From Paraburkholderia sp. BCC1886 (GTDB lineage Bacteria > Pseudomonadota > Gammaproteobacteria > Burkholderiales > Burkholderiaceae), in assembly GCF_900996245.1 (NCBI RefSeq), contig NZ_CAAJGK010000041.1:62001-126000 (forward strand): a stretch of DNA of 64,000 bases, in the 5' to 3' direction. The notes below the pieces were generated by a model. That model did not search any database and was not told where the DNA came from. It worked only from the letters and a program-made list of their open reading frames with translations. Below are positions 17,899-26,943 of this stretch, one piece after another. The first letter of the stretch is position 1; every line of letters begins with the position of its first letter. The translations under genes and the position numbers were made by a program.

Positions 17899-17925
17899 AG
17901 ATGCTATCGACGCAGGAATTATAGT
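17896..17925 (+). promoter_or_regulatory. Predicted promoter of the rhaM-lactonase-ABC operon
   Basis: TTGAGA (17896-17901), 18-bp spacer, TATAGT (17920-17925), about 57 nt before the expected region of the rhaM ribosome binding site and ATG at 17989. The -35 overlaps the downstream LysR dyad, as expected for an activated promoter. Confidence 0.5.
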
Positions 17926-17988
17926 CGCATCGGACGTGTGCCCAGCGAGGCCGGCAACGCGTCCGAATACGACAGGAGACAGGCCGCA

Positions 17989-18312
17989 ATGGAGACAATC
18001 GCTTTCCGGATGGTGCTCAACCCCGGCATGCGCGAGGAATACGAACGACGTCATGCGCAAATCTGGCCGGAGCTGGTCGATGCGCTGCGCGATGCGGGCG
18101 TGCACGACTACCGGATTTTCTTCGACGCCGAATCGAACCATCTGTTCGCGGTGCTCACGCGCACCACGAATCATCGTATGGCCACGTTGCCGCAGCAGGA
18201 CGTCATGCGCAAATGGTGGGATTACATGGCCGACATCATGCAGACCGCGCCCGACCATACACCGCTCGAACAACCGCTCGAGCCGGTCTTTCATTTGCAT
18301 TCACCAGCTTGA
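17989..18312 (+). CDS. rhaM: L-rhamnose mutarotase
   Basis: The 107-residue protein matches RhaM, which interconverts the alpha and beta anomers of L-rhamnose so that imported sugar can enter catabolism. The catalytic Tyr18 and His22 are at the same positions as in the E. coli enzyme (EEYERRH), and the later WWDYMADIM motif is conserved. The ATG is supported by AGGAGA 10 nt upstream; upstream sequence in frame is promoter region. First gene of the divergent operon, with lactonase and ABC transporter genes downstream. Confidence 0.93.
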   Translation: METIAFRMVLNPGMREEYERRHAQIWPELVDALRDAGVHDYRIFFDAESNHLFAVLTRTTNHRMATLPQQDVMRKWWDYMADIMQTAPDHTPLEQPLEPVFHLHSPA

Positions 18313-18335
18313 GCCCCGTTGGCGGAGGAAATCGC

Positions 18336-19229
18336 ATGCAGGTGGTCGATTCGCATATTCATCTGTGGGATTTGAAGACGCATCGCTATCCGTGGCTGGA
18401 GAACCCGGGCGTGTCGTTCGTGGGCGACGCGCGCGCGTTGAAGCACGACTATCTGCTGGACGATCTGCTCGGCGAAGCGGGCGATATCGAGGTGCTGAAA
18501 CTCGTGCACGTGGAAGCGAATCACGATCCCGCCGATCCAGTCGAGGAAACCCGCTGGCTGCAGTCGTTGGCGGATCGTCCGGCATCGCGCGGCATGCCCA
18601 ATGCGATCGTCGCCGCTGTGGACCTGGCGGCCGATAACGCGCCGGCCTTGCTCGAAGCGCATGCGGCGTTCGCGAACACGCGCGGTATCCGCCAGATTCT
18701 GAACGTGCACTCCGACAAGCTGTTCGATTACGTCGGCCGTCATTTCATGCGCGAGCCGCAATGGCGCGCGCATTTCGCGTTGCTGCGGCGTTACGACCTG
18801 TCGTTCGATCTGCAACTGTATCCGTCGCAAATGGAAGAGGCCGCCGCGCTCGCGCGCGAGCATGGCGATACGCAGTTCATCGTCAACCATGCGGGCATGT
18901 TCGTCGATCGCAGCAGCGTAGCGGGTTATCGCGCGTGGCGTGACGGCCTGCGCCTGCTTGCTGCGTGTCCGAACGTCGCGGTGAAGATCAGCGGGCTCGC
19001 GATGTTCGATCATGACTGGACGGTGGAGAGCCTGCGGCCTTACGTGCTCGAAGCCATCGATGCGTTCGGTGTCGGGCGCGCGATGTTCGCGTCGAACTTT
19101 CCGGTCGACCGCCTGTTCGGCACTTACACGGCGTTGTGGCGCGCGTACGCGGCAATCGTGGAAGGCGCGAGCGGCACGGAGAAAGAGGCGCTGTTCGTCG
19201 GTAACGCGGAACGGCTTTACCGTATCTGA
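18336..19229 (+). CDS. Amidohydrolase-type lactonase, probable L-rhamnono-lactonase
   Basis: The 297-residue TIM-barrel protein is of the amidohydrolase_2 family (COG3618). It has the N-terminal metal motif HIHLWD (His7, His9), VEANHDPADP near residue 64, and FIVNHAGM (His near 186) and SNFPVDRLF near 250. Members of this family open sugar lactones. The link with rhaM and rhamnose dehydrogenase makes L-rhamnono-1,4-lactone the likely substrate, giving L-rhamnonate for RhmD. The ATG at 18336 has GGAGGAA 7 nt upstream; the spacing from rhaM is 23 bp. Confidence 0.83.
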   Translation: MQVVDSHIHLWDLKTHRYPWLENPGVSFVGDARALKHDYLLDDLLGEAGDIEVLKLVHVEANHDPADPVEETRWLQSLADRPASRGMPNAIVAAVDLAADNAPALLEAHAAFANTRGIRQILNVHSDKLFDYVGRHFMREPQWRAHFALLRRYDLSFDLQLYPSQMEEAAALAREHGDTQFIVNHAGMFVDRSSVAGYRAWRDGLRLLAACPNVAVKISGLAMFDHDWTVESLRPYVLEAIDAFGVGRAMFASNFPVDRLFGTYTALWRAYAAIVEGASGTEKEALFVGNAERLYRI

Positions 19230-19274
19230 ATTTGAAAGTGGTTCACCGCAGCGAATAAAAGAAGGAGACACGCA

Positions 19275-20804
19275 GTGCAGCAACCCACATCCGCGGTGCC
19301 GAGACTCGAACTACGGCATGCGAGCAAATCGTTCGGCCGGGTCCGTGCGCTCTCCGACGGCGACCTCGTGCTCTGGCCGGGAGAAGTGCATGCGCTGCTC
19401 GGCGAAAACGGCGCGGGCAAATCGACGCTCGTCAAAATCCTGGCGGGCGTGCATCAACCGGACGGCGGCGAATTGCGCGTAGCCGGCGAAGCGCGGCGCT
19501 TCGCCACGCCCGCCGAAGCGCGCGACGCCGGGCTCGCGGTGATCTATCAGGAACCGACGCTGTTCTTCGATCTGTCGATCGCGGAGAACATCTTCATGGG
19601 ACGCCAGCCCGTCGACCGCTTTGGCCGCATTCAATACGACGCGATGCGGCGCGAAGTGGATGGTCTGCTGAACTCGCTCGGCGTGGATCTGCGGGCGGAT
19701 CAGCTGGTGCGCGGTCTGTCGATTGCGGATCAGCAGGTGATCGAAATCGCCAAGGCGTTGTCGCTGAACGCGAACGTGCTGATTATGGACGAGCCGACCG
19801 CGGCGCTATCTCTACCCGAAGTCGAGCGGCTGTTCGCGATCGTGCGCAAACTGCGCGAGCGCGACGTGGCGATTCTGTTCATCACGCACCGGCTCGACGA
19901 GGTGTTTGCGCTGACGCAGCGCGTCACGATCATGCGCGACGGCGCGAAGGTGTTCGACGGCCTGACCGCGGACCTGACCACCGAAGGCATCGTCAGCCGC
20001 ATGGTGGGCCGCGATCTGGAAACGTTCTATCCGAAAGCCGACCGTCCGCCTGGCGAGGTGCGTTTGTCGGTGCGGGGGCTGACGCGCATCGGCGTGTTCA
20101 AGGACATTTCGTTCGAGGTGCGCGCGGGGGAAATCGTCGCGCTGGCCGGCCTTGTCGGCGCGGGACGCAGCGAAGTGGCGCGCGCGATCTTCGGTATCGA
20201 CCCGCTCGATTCGGGTGAGATTTCGCTTGCCGGCAAGCGGCTCACGCCGGGAAGTCCCGCCGCCGCGGTGCGCGCGGGCCTCGCGCTGGTGCCGGAAGAT
20301 CGCCGGCAACAAGGCCTCGCGCTGGAACTGAGCATCGCGCGCAACGCGTCGATGACGGTGCTCGGACGGCTCGTCAAACACGGCCTGATTTCCGCACGCA
20401 GCGAGACCGAACTGGCGAACCGGTGGGGCACGCGCTTGCGTCTGAAAGCGGGCGATCCGAACGCGCCGGTAGGCACGCTGTCGGGTGGCAATCAGCAGAA
20501 AGTCGTGCTGGGCAAATGGCTCGCAACCGGCCCGAAAGTGCTGATCATCGACGAGCCCACTCGCGGTATCGACGTCGGCGCGAAAGCCGAGGTGTACGGC
20601 GCGCTCGCCGAACTGGTGCGCGACGGCATGGCGGTGCTGATGATATCGAGCGAATTACCGGAAGTGCTGGGCATGGCCGACCGCGTGCTGGTCATGCACG
20701 AAGGGCGGATCAGCGCGGATATCGCCCGTGCCGACGCCGACGAAGAACGCATCATGGGCGCCGCGCTCGGCCAACCGATTCCACCGCTGGGAGCCGCCGC
20801 ATGA
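19275..20804 (+). CDS. rhaT: Sugar ABC transporter ATP-binding protein (rhamnose type)
   Basis: The 509-residue protein has two fused nucleotide-binding domains, as in the RbsA/XylG group. First domain: Walker [10 protein letters not shown] (43-51) and Walker [11 protein letters not shown]. Second domain: degenerate P-loop [12 protein letters not shown] and signature [15 protein letters not shown] with [13 protein letters not shown]. This arrangement powers carbohydrate uptake. It is followed by two permease genes with overlapping ends and a binding protein gene, all in the rhamnose operon. The symbol follows rhizobial rhamnose transporter naming and rests on context. Confidence 0.88.
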   Translation: MQQPTSAVPRLELRHASKSFGRVRALSDGDLVLWPGEVHALLGENGAGKSTLVKILAGVHQPDGGELRVAGEARRFATPAEARDAGLAVIYQEPTLFFDLSIAENIFMGRQPVDRFGRIQYDAMRREVDGLLNSLGVDLRADQLVRGLSIADQQVIEIAKALSLNANVLIMDEPTAALSLPEVERLFAIVRKLRERDVAILFITHRLDEVFALTQRVTIMRDGAKVFDGLTADLTTEGIVSRMVGRDLETFYPKADRPPGEVRLSVRGLTRIGVFKDISFEVRAGEIVALAGLVGAGRSEVARAIFGIDPLDSGEISLAGKRLTPGSPAAAVRAGLALVPEDRRQQGLALELSIARNASMTVLGRLVKHGLISARSETELANRWGTRLRLKAGDPNAPVGTLSGGNQQKVVLGKWLATGPKVLIIDEPTRGIDVGAKAEVYGALAELVRDGMAVLMISSELPEVLGMADRVLVMHEGRISADIARADADEERIMGAALGQPIPPLGAAA

Positions 20805-21871
20805 TGCGCCATTCATCGACTCATCCGGCGCCGGTCCGCGCGCCGGATCAAAACCCGGCGCCCAAACGCGCGGCGCAGGCGCCCGGCGGTTTTCTGGCCG
20901 GCATCGCGAAGAGCCGCGAGACCACGCTGTTCGTGGTGCTGATCCTGCTGGTCGTCGGTACCGGCCTCGCGAAGCCGCAGTTCCTGAATCTGCAGAATCT
21001 GCGCGACGTGTTGCTGAACGTGTCGATCATCAGTCTGCTGACGGCGGGGATGACCGTCGTCATTCTGATGCGGCATATCGATCTGTCGGTCGGCTCGACG
21101 GTCGGCGTAAGTGCGTACGCGGTCGGCGCGCTGTACGTCGCGTTTCCGCATATGCCCGTGCTGGTTGCGCTGGCGGCGGGCCTTGGCATCGGGCTGGTGG
21201 CGGGCGGTATAAACGCGCTGCTGGTCGCGGTCGGGCGCGTGCCCTCGCTGGTCGCGACGCTGTCCACGCTCTACATCTTTCGCGGCGCGGATTACGCGTG
21301 GGTGCACGGCGGCCAGATCAACGCAACCAGTCTGCCCGACGCGTTTTCCGGCCTCGCCAACGGCACCTTGCTCGGCATCCCGACGTTGGCGTTGATCGCC
21401 GTGGTGGTGCTGGTCGGACTCGCTATCTATCTGAAGCAGTTCCGCGGCGGCCGCGAGCATTATGCGATCGGCTCGAATCCGGAAGCGGCGCGGCTGGCCG
21501 GCGTCAACGTCGAACGGCGTGTGATGGCGGGCTTTCTGATGTCGGGCGCGATTGCCGGCTTTGCAGGCGCGCTGTGGCTCGCGCGCTTCGGCACCGTGGA
21601 TGCCAGCACGGCCAAGGGCATCGAACTACAGGTGGTCGCGGCGGCCGTGGTGGGTAGCGTCGCGATTACCGGCGGTGTCGGCACGATACTCGGCGCTACG
21701 CTCGGCGCCCTCGTGCTCGGTGTGATCAGCATTGCGCTGGTCGTGCTGCACGTGTCGCCTTTCTGGGAGCAGGCTATCGAAGGTGCGCTGATCGTCGCCG
21801 CGATCACCGCCGATACCTTGCTGGCCCGCTCCGTCGCTCAACGCATGATGAGGAAACGCGATCATGGCTAA
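20801..21871 (+). CDS. rhaP: Sugar ABC transporter permease (rhamnose type, first)
   Basis: The 356-residue membrane protein belongs to the RbsC/AraH permease family with about nine or ten hydrophobic segments after a ~35-residue hydrophilic, proline/alanine-rich cytoplasmic start. Family marks are [38 protein letters not shown] in part, and [14 protein letters not shown]. The ATG at 20801 overlaps the ATPase stop by 4 bp; an open frame further upstream is antisense-like noise within the ATPase gene. Confidence 0.87.
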   Translation: MMRHSSTHPAPVRAPDQNPAPKRAAQAPGGFLAGIAKSRETTLFVVLILLVVGTGLAKPQFLNLQNLRDVLLNVSIISLLTAGMTVVILMRHIDLSVGSTVGVSAYAVGALYVAFPHMPVLVALAAGLGIGLVAGGINALLVAVGRVPSLVATLSTLYIFRGADYAWVHGGQINATSLPDAFSGLANGTLLGIPTLALIAVVVLVGLAIYLKQFRGGREHYAIGSNPEAARLAGVNVERRVMAGFLMSGAIAGFAGALWLARFGTVDASTAKGIELQVVAAAVVGSVAITGGVGTILGATLGALVLGVISIALVVLHVSPFWEQAIEGALIVAAITADTLLARSVAQRMMRKRDHG

Positions 21872-22883
21872 ACCCGATTCCGCGCTGCTCACGCGCAAAC
21901 GCGAAACGCCGCTGCAGTGGGAAGTCTTGCTGGTCATCGTGCTGATTCTGTCGCTCGGCCTCGGCCGCTGGTTGTCGCCGGTGTTTCTGAGCGGCGCGAA
22001 CCTCAGCAACGTACTCGCCGATCTGACCGAAATCGCGTTGATGGCCTTGCCCATGACGCTGATTATCGTCGCTGCGGAAATCGATCTGTCGGTGGCGTCG
22101 GTGCTGGGCGCGTCCAGCGCCTTGATGGGCGTGCTGTGGCACATGGGCTTGCCGATGCCGGTCGTGATCGTGCTGGTGCTGATCGCCGGCGCGCTGGCGG
22201 GGCTGCTGAACGGGCTCGTGATCGTCAAGCTGAATCTGCCCTCGCTCGCCGTGACGATCGGCACGCTGGCGCTGTTTCGCGGCCTTGCGTACGTGCTGCT
22301 CGGCGATCAGGCGGTGGCGGATTTTCCGGCGGCATACACGGCCTTCGGCATGAATACGGTGGGCTCGAGTTTTATTCCGCTGCCGTTTGCCATCGTGATC
22401 GTCGCGGCGGTCGTGTTCACCGTGCTGCTGCAGTCCACCGCGTTTGGCCGCAGTCTTTATGCGATCGGCGCGAACCCGACCGCTGCCGCGTTCTCCGGTA
22501 TCGAAGTGGCGAAGCTGCGGCTGCGTCTGTTCGTGTTGTCGGGCGCAATGAGCGCGCTGGCCGGCGTCGTCTACACGTTGCGCTTCACCAGCGCGCGCGG
22601 CGATAACGGCGAAGGCTTCGAACTGTCGGTGATCGCCGCGGTGCTGTTCGGCGGCGTGAGTATTTTCGGCGGACGCGGCTCGATGATCGGCGTGTTGCTG
22701 TCGCTGCTGATCATCGGCGTGCTGAAAAATGCGCTGACGCTCGACGACGTGTCGAGCGAAACGCTGACCATCGTGACCGGCGCGCTGTTGCTGGCTTCGG
22801 TGCTGATTCCGAACCTGGTGGCGCGCTGGCGTGCCGCGCGCGACCGGCGCTTCATCGCGAAGTCGGTGGCGTCGTCGTCGTGA
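21864..22883 (+). CDS. rhaQ: Sugar ABC transporter permease (rhamnose type, second)
   Basis: A 339-residue RbsC-family permease that should pair with the first one. Conserved parts: AAEIDLSVASVLGASSALMG, LNLPSLAVTIGTLALFRGLAYVLLGD in part and GANPTAAAFSGIEVAKLRLR. It starts inside the last codons of the first permease (8-bp overlap), consistent with coupled synthesis of a heterodimer. Confidence 0.87.
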   Translation: MAKPDSALLTRKRETPLQWEVLLVIVLILSLGLGRWLSPVFLSGANLSNVLADLTEIALMALPMTLIIVAAEIDLSVASVLGASSALMGVLWHMGLPMPVVIVLVLIAGALAGLLNGLVIVKLNLPSLAVTIGTLALFRGLAYVLLGDQAVADFPAAYTAFGMNTVGSSFIPLPFAIVIVAAVVFTVLLQSTAFGRSLYAIGANPTAAAFSGIEVAKLRLRLFVLSGAMSALAGVVYTLRFTSARGDNGEGFELSVIAAVLFGGVSIFGGRGSMIGVLLSLLIIGVLKNALTLDDVSSETLTIVTGALLLASVLIPNLVARWRAARDRRFIAKSVASSS

Positions 22884-22984
22884 GTTTTTCGTGACGTTTC
22901 ATGAGCAACCGTAGGCTTCAAAGCCTCGACCCTATCGACAAACCCGGACATCACAAGGTCCGACAACAACGCAGGAGACACTCG

Positions 22985-23992
22985 ATGAACCAACCTTTAC
23001 GTCACACCGGCAAAGCGGCGCTTTGCGTCGCGCTGATCGCCATCAGTTGCGCGGCGAGCGCGGCGGGCCTGAAGAGCGGCCTGAAAATCGCCTTCGTGCC
23101 CAAGCAGATCAACAACCCGTACGAAGTGATCGCCGACGACGGCGGGCTCGCCGCGATCAAGGAGATCAACGGCGTGGGCAAGGTGGTCGGGCCGTCGGAT
23201 GCGGGCGCGTCGTCGCAGGTGCAGTACATCAATACGCTCATCACGCAGCGTCAGGACGCGATCGTGATCGCGGCCAACGACGCCAACGCAGTCGTGCCAT
23301 ACCTGAAAAAAGCCATGTCGCAAGGCGTGAAAGTGGTGACCTTCGACTCGGACACGGCGCCGGACGGCCGGCAACTGTTCGTCAATCAGGCGAACGCGGA
23401 AGGCATCGGCCGCGGCCAGATTCAACTGGTCGCGAAGCTGATGGGCGGCGAGGGCGAGTTCGCGGTGCTGTCGGCCACGCCGAACGCGACCAACCAGAAC
23501 ACGTGGATCAAGTGGATGCAGGAGGAGTTGAAGAAGCCCGAGTATTCGAAGATCAAGCTCGTCAAAATCGCCTACGGTAACGACGACGATCAGAAGTCGT
23601 TCGTCGAGACGCAGGGTTTGCTGCAGGCGTATCCGAATCTGAAGGCGATCGTTTCGCCCACGACGGTCGGTATCGCGGCGGCGGCGCGTTATATCTCGAC
23701 GTCGTCGAGCAAGGGCAAGGTGCAGGTGACCGGCCTCGGCACGCCGAACCAGATGCGCGCGTTCGTCAAGAACGGCACGGTCAAGGCGTTCCAGTTGTGG
23801 GATCCGAACCAGCTTGGCTATCTGGCCGCGTATGCAGCGGCGAGCCTGGCCTCGGGTGCGATTACGGGTAAAGAGGGCGAGTCGTTCGACGCCGGCAAGC
23901 TCGGTAAGCGCACGATCGGACCGCAAGGCGAAATCATCCTCGGACCGCCGACCACGTTCGATTCGAGCAATATCGATAATTTTAATTTTTAA
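22985..23992 (+). CDS. rhaS: Rhamnose ABC transporter substrate-binding protein
   Basis: The 335-residue periplasmic-binding protein (Peripla_BP_4 type) begins at ATG 22985 behind AGGAGA. Signal peptide residues 1-26 (LCVALIAISCAASA then AG). The mature start LKIAFVPKQINNPYEVIADDGG, and the later DAIVIAANDANAV and TFDSDTAPDGRQ, fit the rhamnose/autoinducer-2 binding subfamily. Last gene of the operon, which ends at a strong hairpin about 15 bp beyond the stop. Confidence 0.88.
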   Translation: MNQPLRHTGKAALCVALIAISCAASAAGLKSGLKIAFVPKQINNPYEVIADDGGLAAIKEINGVGKVVGPSDAGASSQVQYINTLITQRQDAIVIAANDANAVVPYLKKAMSQGVKVVTFDSDTAPDGRQLFVNQANAEGIGRGQIQLVAKLMGGEGEFAVLSATPNATNQNTWIKWMQEELKKPEYSKIKLVKIAYGNDDDQKSFVETQGLLQAYPNLKAIVSPTTVGIAAAARYISTSSSKGKVQVTGLGTPNQMRAFVKNGTVKAFQLWDPNQLGYLAAYAAASLASGAITGKEGESFDAGKLGKRTIGPQGEIILGPPTTFDSSNIDNFNF

Positions 23993-24006
23993 GCGGGCGA
24001 GAGCGA

Positions 24007-24038
24007 CCGGTACGAATCGGGGTCCCGATGCGTACCGG
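24007..24038. terminator. Strong hairpin between convergent rhaS and nasS
   Basis: Arms CCGGTACG (24007-24014) and CGTACCGG (24031-24038) plus an inner TCGG/CCGA stem. It lies between the ends of two convergent genes. There is no canonical T run, so it is a probable bidirectional transcript-end structure rather than a textbook terminator. Confidence 0.5.
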
Positions 24039-24052
24039 AAACGGTCTTTGTC

Positions 24053-25210
24053 CTACCGGCGGATCGGAAAGCTGCTCGCAAAGCGCCCGACGTCCGTGCG
24101 GTCCCCCCATACCTTGCCGTCGATGAACGCCTGTTCCATCGCATCGTCCGGCACTGCGACGCCTACCTGCGCGGCGGCTTCACGATAGAGTCCGGTCTGA
24201 TTGACGCGCGCGGCCAGTGCCGCGTAATCGCCACGCGGATCGATCATTCCCCAGCGCTCGAATTGCGTGAGAAACCACGCGCCTTCTATAGCCCTTGGAA
24301 AATTCACCGCGCCGTGATCGAAGAAACGCATGGGCAGCCCGCGCGGCGCAGACGCCGCAATCGGCTCGCCCAGCCGCGCCGCGATCAGCGCTTCATCGAT
24401 GCCGATGTAGTCCGGCTGCGCGAGCCAGCGCGCGATCTCGTCGCGATGTCCGGCGCCGTCCAGCCAGCGGCACGCTTCCAGCATGGTTCGCACGAGCGCG
24501 CGCGCCGTGTTCGGATGCGCATCGACGAAATCGCGCCGGCAGGCCAGCACTTTCTCCGGGTGATCCGGCCACACTTCGCTCGTATAGGCGATAGTCCGGC
24601 CGACGCCGTTCGCCTCGGCCATCTCGTTCCACGGTTCGCCGACGCAGAAACCGTCGAGCTTGTCCGCAGCCAGCGCGGCGACCATTTGCGGCGGCGGAAT
24701 CACGACGCTCTCGATGTCGCGCAGTGGATCCACCCCTTGCGATGCGAGCCAGTAGTCGAGCCACATCGCGTGCGTGCCGGTCGGGAAAGTCTGCGCGAAC
24801 ACCGGTTTGCGGCCGAGCGTGGCCAGTGCGGCGGGCAGGCTGCCGCGTTCGGCGAATGCATCGGCGAGGCGGTTCGACAGGGTGATGGCCTGGCCGTTGC
24901 GGTTGAGCACCATCAGCACGGCCATTTCCGTCTGCGGACCGCCCAAGCCGAGTTGCACGCCGTAGACGAGCCCGTATAGAGAATGCGCGGCGTCGAGATC
25001 GCCGGAAAGAAGCTTGTCGCGCACGGCTGCCCACGAAGGTTGACGCGACAGTTCCAGCGTCAGACCGTGCGCATGGCCGAATTCGAGCAGCTTCGCGGCG
25101 ATCAGCGGGGCGGCGTCGGACAATGCGACGAAACCCAGCCGCAGATGCGTTTTTTCCAGAGGCCCGGATGGGGCAGAAGTCGTCGGGCCGGTGGGCGAGG
25201 GAACGTTCAT
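24053..25210 (-). CDS. nasS: Nitrate sensor protein NasS (NrtA/CmpA-like, cytoplasmic)
   Basis: The 385-residue protein resembles the nitrate/bicarbonate-binding NrtA/CmpA family but lacks a signal peptide, as NasS does. Marks: LRLGFVALSDAAPLIAA (about 24-40), QPSWAAVRDKLLSGDLDAAH, GLGGPQTEMAVLM and VGEPWNEMAE. NasS binds nitrate or nitrite in the cytoplasm and then releases NasT. It lies 10 bp downstream of nasT in the same transcription unit. The first 20 residues are Ser/Pro rich and may be disordered. Confidence 0.88.
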   Translation of the reverse strand: MNVPSPTGPTTSAPSGPLEKTHLRLGFVALSDAAPLIAAKLLEFGHAHGLTLELSRQPSWAAVRDKLLSGDLDAAHSLYGLVYGVQLGLGGPQTEMAVLMVLNRNGQAITLSNRLADAFAERGSLPAALATLGRKPVFAQTFPTGTHAMWLDYWLASQGVDPLRDIESVVIPPPQMVAALAADKLDGFCVGEPWNEMAEANGVGRTIAYTSEVWPDHPEKVLACRRDFVDAHPNTARALVRTMLEACRWLDGAGHRDEIARWLAQPDYIGIDEALIAARLGEPIAASAPRGLPMRFFDHGAVNFPRAIEGAWFLTQFERWGMIDPRGDYAALAARVNQTGLYREAAAQVGVAVPDDAMEQAFIDGKVWGDRTDVGRFASSFPIRR

Positions 25211-25220
25211 GATTGGCGCT

Positions 25221-25796
25221 TCATTTGAGCGAGTCGGCCGACGCCACGAGTGCGCGCGCGACTTCGGCGAGTTTGACGCCCTGGTTCATCGCGCGCTTGC
25301 GCAGGTTGGCGTAGGCGGCGGGTTCGGTCAGGTTCTGCTGATCCATCAACAGGCGTTTGGCGCGGTCGATCAACTTGCGCTCGGCCAGTTCGCTTTCGAC
25401 TTGCGCGAGACGCTCGCGCAACTGCGACTCCTGCGCGAAACGCGCCAGCGCGACTTCGAGGATCGGCGCGAGCCGCTCCGTCGCGAGGCCTTCCACGAGG
25501 TAGGCGGTCACGCCCGCACCGACCGCGTCGCGGATCAACTGCTGGTTGGCGTCGTGGCTGAACATCAGTACGGGGCGCGGCGCGGTCGCGTTCATCACGG
25601 CCAGTTGCTCGAGCGTATCGCGCGAAGGCGATTCCGTGTCGATGATGATCACGTCCGGGCGTTCGCTCTGCACGACACGATGCAGCGCTTGCGGCGTCGC
25701 AGTGCCGGCCAGCATCTCATAGCCGAGGCGCGCGAGCGCGTCGCGCAGGTCGCCAATCGGCTTGTCGGTGTCGGTGACGAGGAGAACGCGCAGCAT
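25221..25796 (-). CDS. nasT: ANTAR-domain antitermination regulator NasT
   Basis: The 191-residue protein has a receiver-like domain (residues 1-120, LLVTDTDKP, DVIIIDTESPSRDT, VTAYLVEG) and a C-terminal ANTAR domain (about 128-188, AERKLIDRAKRLLMDQQNLTEPAAYANLRKRA in pieces). ANTAR proteins bind paired hairpins in leader RNA and prevent termination in front of nitrate assimilation genes. It is the first gene of the nasT-nasS pair. No nirBD/nasA genes are within the window, so its target leader is elsewhere. Confidence 0.9.
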   Translation of the reverse strand: MLRVLLVTDTDKPIGDLRDALARLGYEMLAGTATPQALHRVVQSERPDVIIIDTESPSRDTLEQLAVMNATAPRPVLMFSHDANQQLIRDAVGAGVTAYLVEGLATERLAPILEVALARFAQESQLRERLAQVESELAERKLIDRAKRLLMDQQNLTEPAAYANLRKRAMNQGVKLAEVARALVASADSLK

Positions 25797-26254
25797 GGGG
25801 AGGGTTTATCGACGGCTGGCCACGTATAAAGCAACTGCTATGCCAACGTGGTTCGTCCGGCGATGAAGTCAACGCAATCAGGGGCTTGCTTGCCTTGGGT
25901 CGATGCGGGGGGAAAGGGGCCTGCACTGCCGTGGGGAGTCCACCGACGAAGCACCGAAGTGGCGCACGCGTGCGACTCGGCCGACTTCAAGTCTGCTCGA
26001 AAAACAGGAGGATGGGGAAAAGCAGAATGTGACGAGGCGATGCCGCAGCGCGCCGCTCAGGCTCGAATCGGATGATCAGGCGAGAGAAGGCGCGCGAATG
26101 GCTTCGCTTACTACGGGTCCAGCTGACTCGACCTAACGTCGATGCCCGCGCAAAGACGTACGAGCGATCCAGTTAAAAGCAAGTTAAAAGCAGTCGGACA
26201 CTCGCAAATTCCGGGCAGCGCGAACGGCGCATGGAATTTAGCGTGCCGTCGATC
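25797..26254. other. 458-bp intergenic region between nasT and infA paralogue
   Basis: No gene recognised; open frames in it have no ribosome binding sites and irregular composition. It should contain the nasT promoter on the minus strand and the 3' end of the infA-like transcript. No clear hairpin pair of the NasT-target type was seen. Confidence 0.4.
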
Positions 26255-26527
26255 TCAACGACGACGGAATTGCGTGTTGCGAGCACCGCCGCCACCGGTA
26301 GCGCGCTCGTCTTTGTGACGGAAATTGATCCGGCCTTTGGTCAGGTCGTAGACCGACAGTTCAAGCGTCACGCGGTCGCCCGCGAGGATACGAATGTGAT
26401 TCTTGCGCATACGTCCGGACGCATAAGCGCCAACTACGACGCCGTTGTCGAGCGTCACGCGGTACCGGCTATCCGGAAGTACTTCGTCGACGATACCGTC
26501 AAGTTCGAGCAATTCTTCTTTCGCCAT
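26255..26527 (-). CDS. infA: Translation initiation factor IF-1, long paralogue
   Basis: The 90-residue protein has the complete S1-type OB fold of IF-1: [23 protein letters not shown]-like [32 protein letters not shown] and [11 protein letters not shown] (to residue 70). IF-1 sits in the ribosomal A site during initiation. Normal IF-1 has 72 residues; here 18 extra residues ([20 protein letters not shown] region) add a flexible glycine stretch and a basic end. It is not in a ribosomal protein operon, so a second copy of infA is likely. ATG 26527 has AGGAG upstream. Confidence 0.92.
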   Translation of the reverse strand: MAKEELLELDGIVDEVLPDSRYRVTLDNGVVVGAYASGRMRKNHIRILAGDRVTLELSVYDLTKGRINFRHKDERATGGGGARNTQFRRR

Positions 26528-26661
26528 GCATAACTCCTGGTCGATGGGATAAGGGGTGTGGGTCGCGCAATCGAGCCGCGCGGCGCTACACAAAATACTT
26601 TTGACAGCCGGCCGGTTAGCCCGCTATCGCGTGATGGGCGCAAACGTTGCGCCCGCGACGC

Positions 26662-26943
26662 TTAAAGATCGGCGACGGACTGGCCGTCTACGCGGCCGTC
26701 GATCAGTTGCTCGGCGTGGGCCATGCAGGCGATACGCGCCTTGCCCGTGCCGTCGAACGGAAACAGATACTGCAGGCGGAACACGCGCCCGTCGGCGGCC
26801 GGATTGGCGCCCACGCGGCAGATACGGACCGAAGCGTCGTAACCTGCGTCTGCATTGCGGCTCGTTTGACCGTCCGCGGGGCGGCGCGGGTAGACGAGCG
26901 GGTGAATCTCATAGCCTTTGTACGTCTTGACAACTGAATTCAT
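26662..26943 (-). CDS. Small hypothetical protein, paralogue 3 of the YKGYE family
   Basis: A 93-residue protein starting MNSVVKTYKGYEIHPLVYPRR. The N-terminal motif is close to that of the 6201-6416 product (MNSHIRYKGYEVAP); the middle (SVRICRVGANPAADGRVFRLQYLFPFDG) is specific; the C-terminus HAEQLIDGRVDGQ replaces the W-x-R-x-WID helix with a related ID-containing helix. It has an AGGAAA site before the ATG. No signal peptide. Function unknown. Confidence 0.68.
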   Translation of the reverse strand: MNSVVKTYKGYEIHPLVYPRRPADGQTSRNADAGYDASVRICRVGANPAADGRVFRLQYLFPFDGTGKARIACMAHAEQLIDGRVDGQSVADL

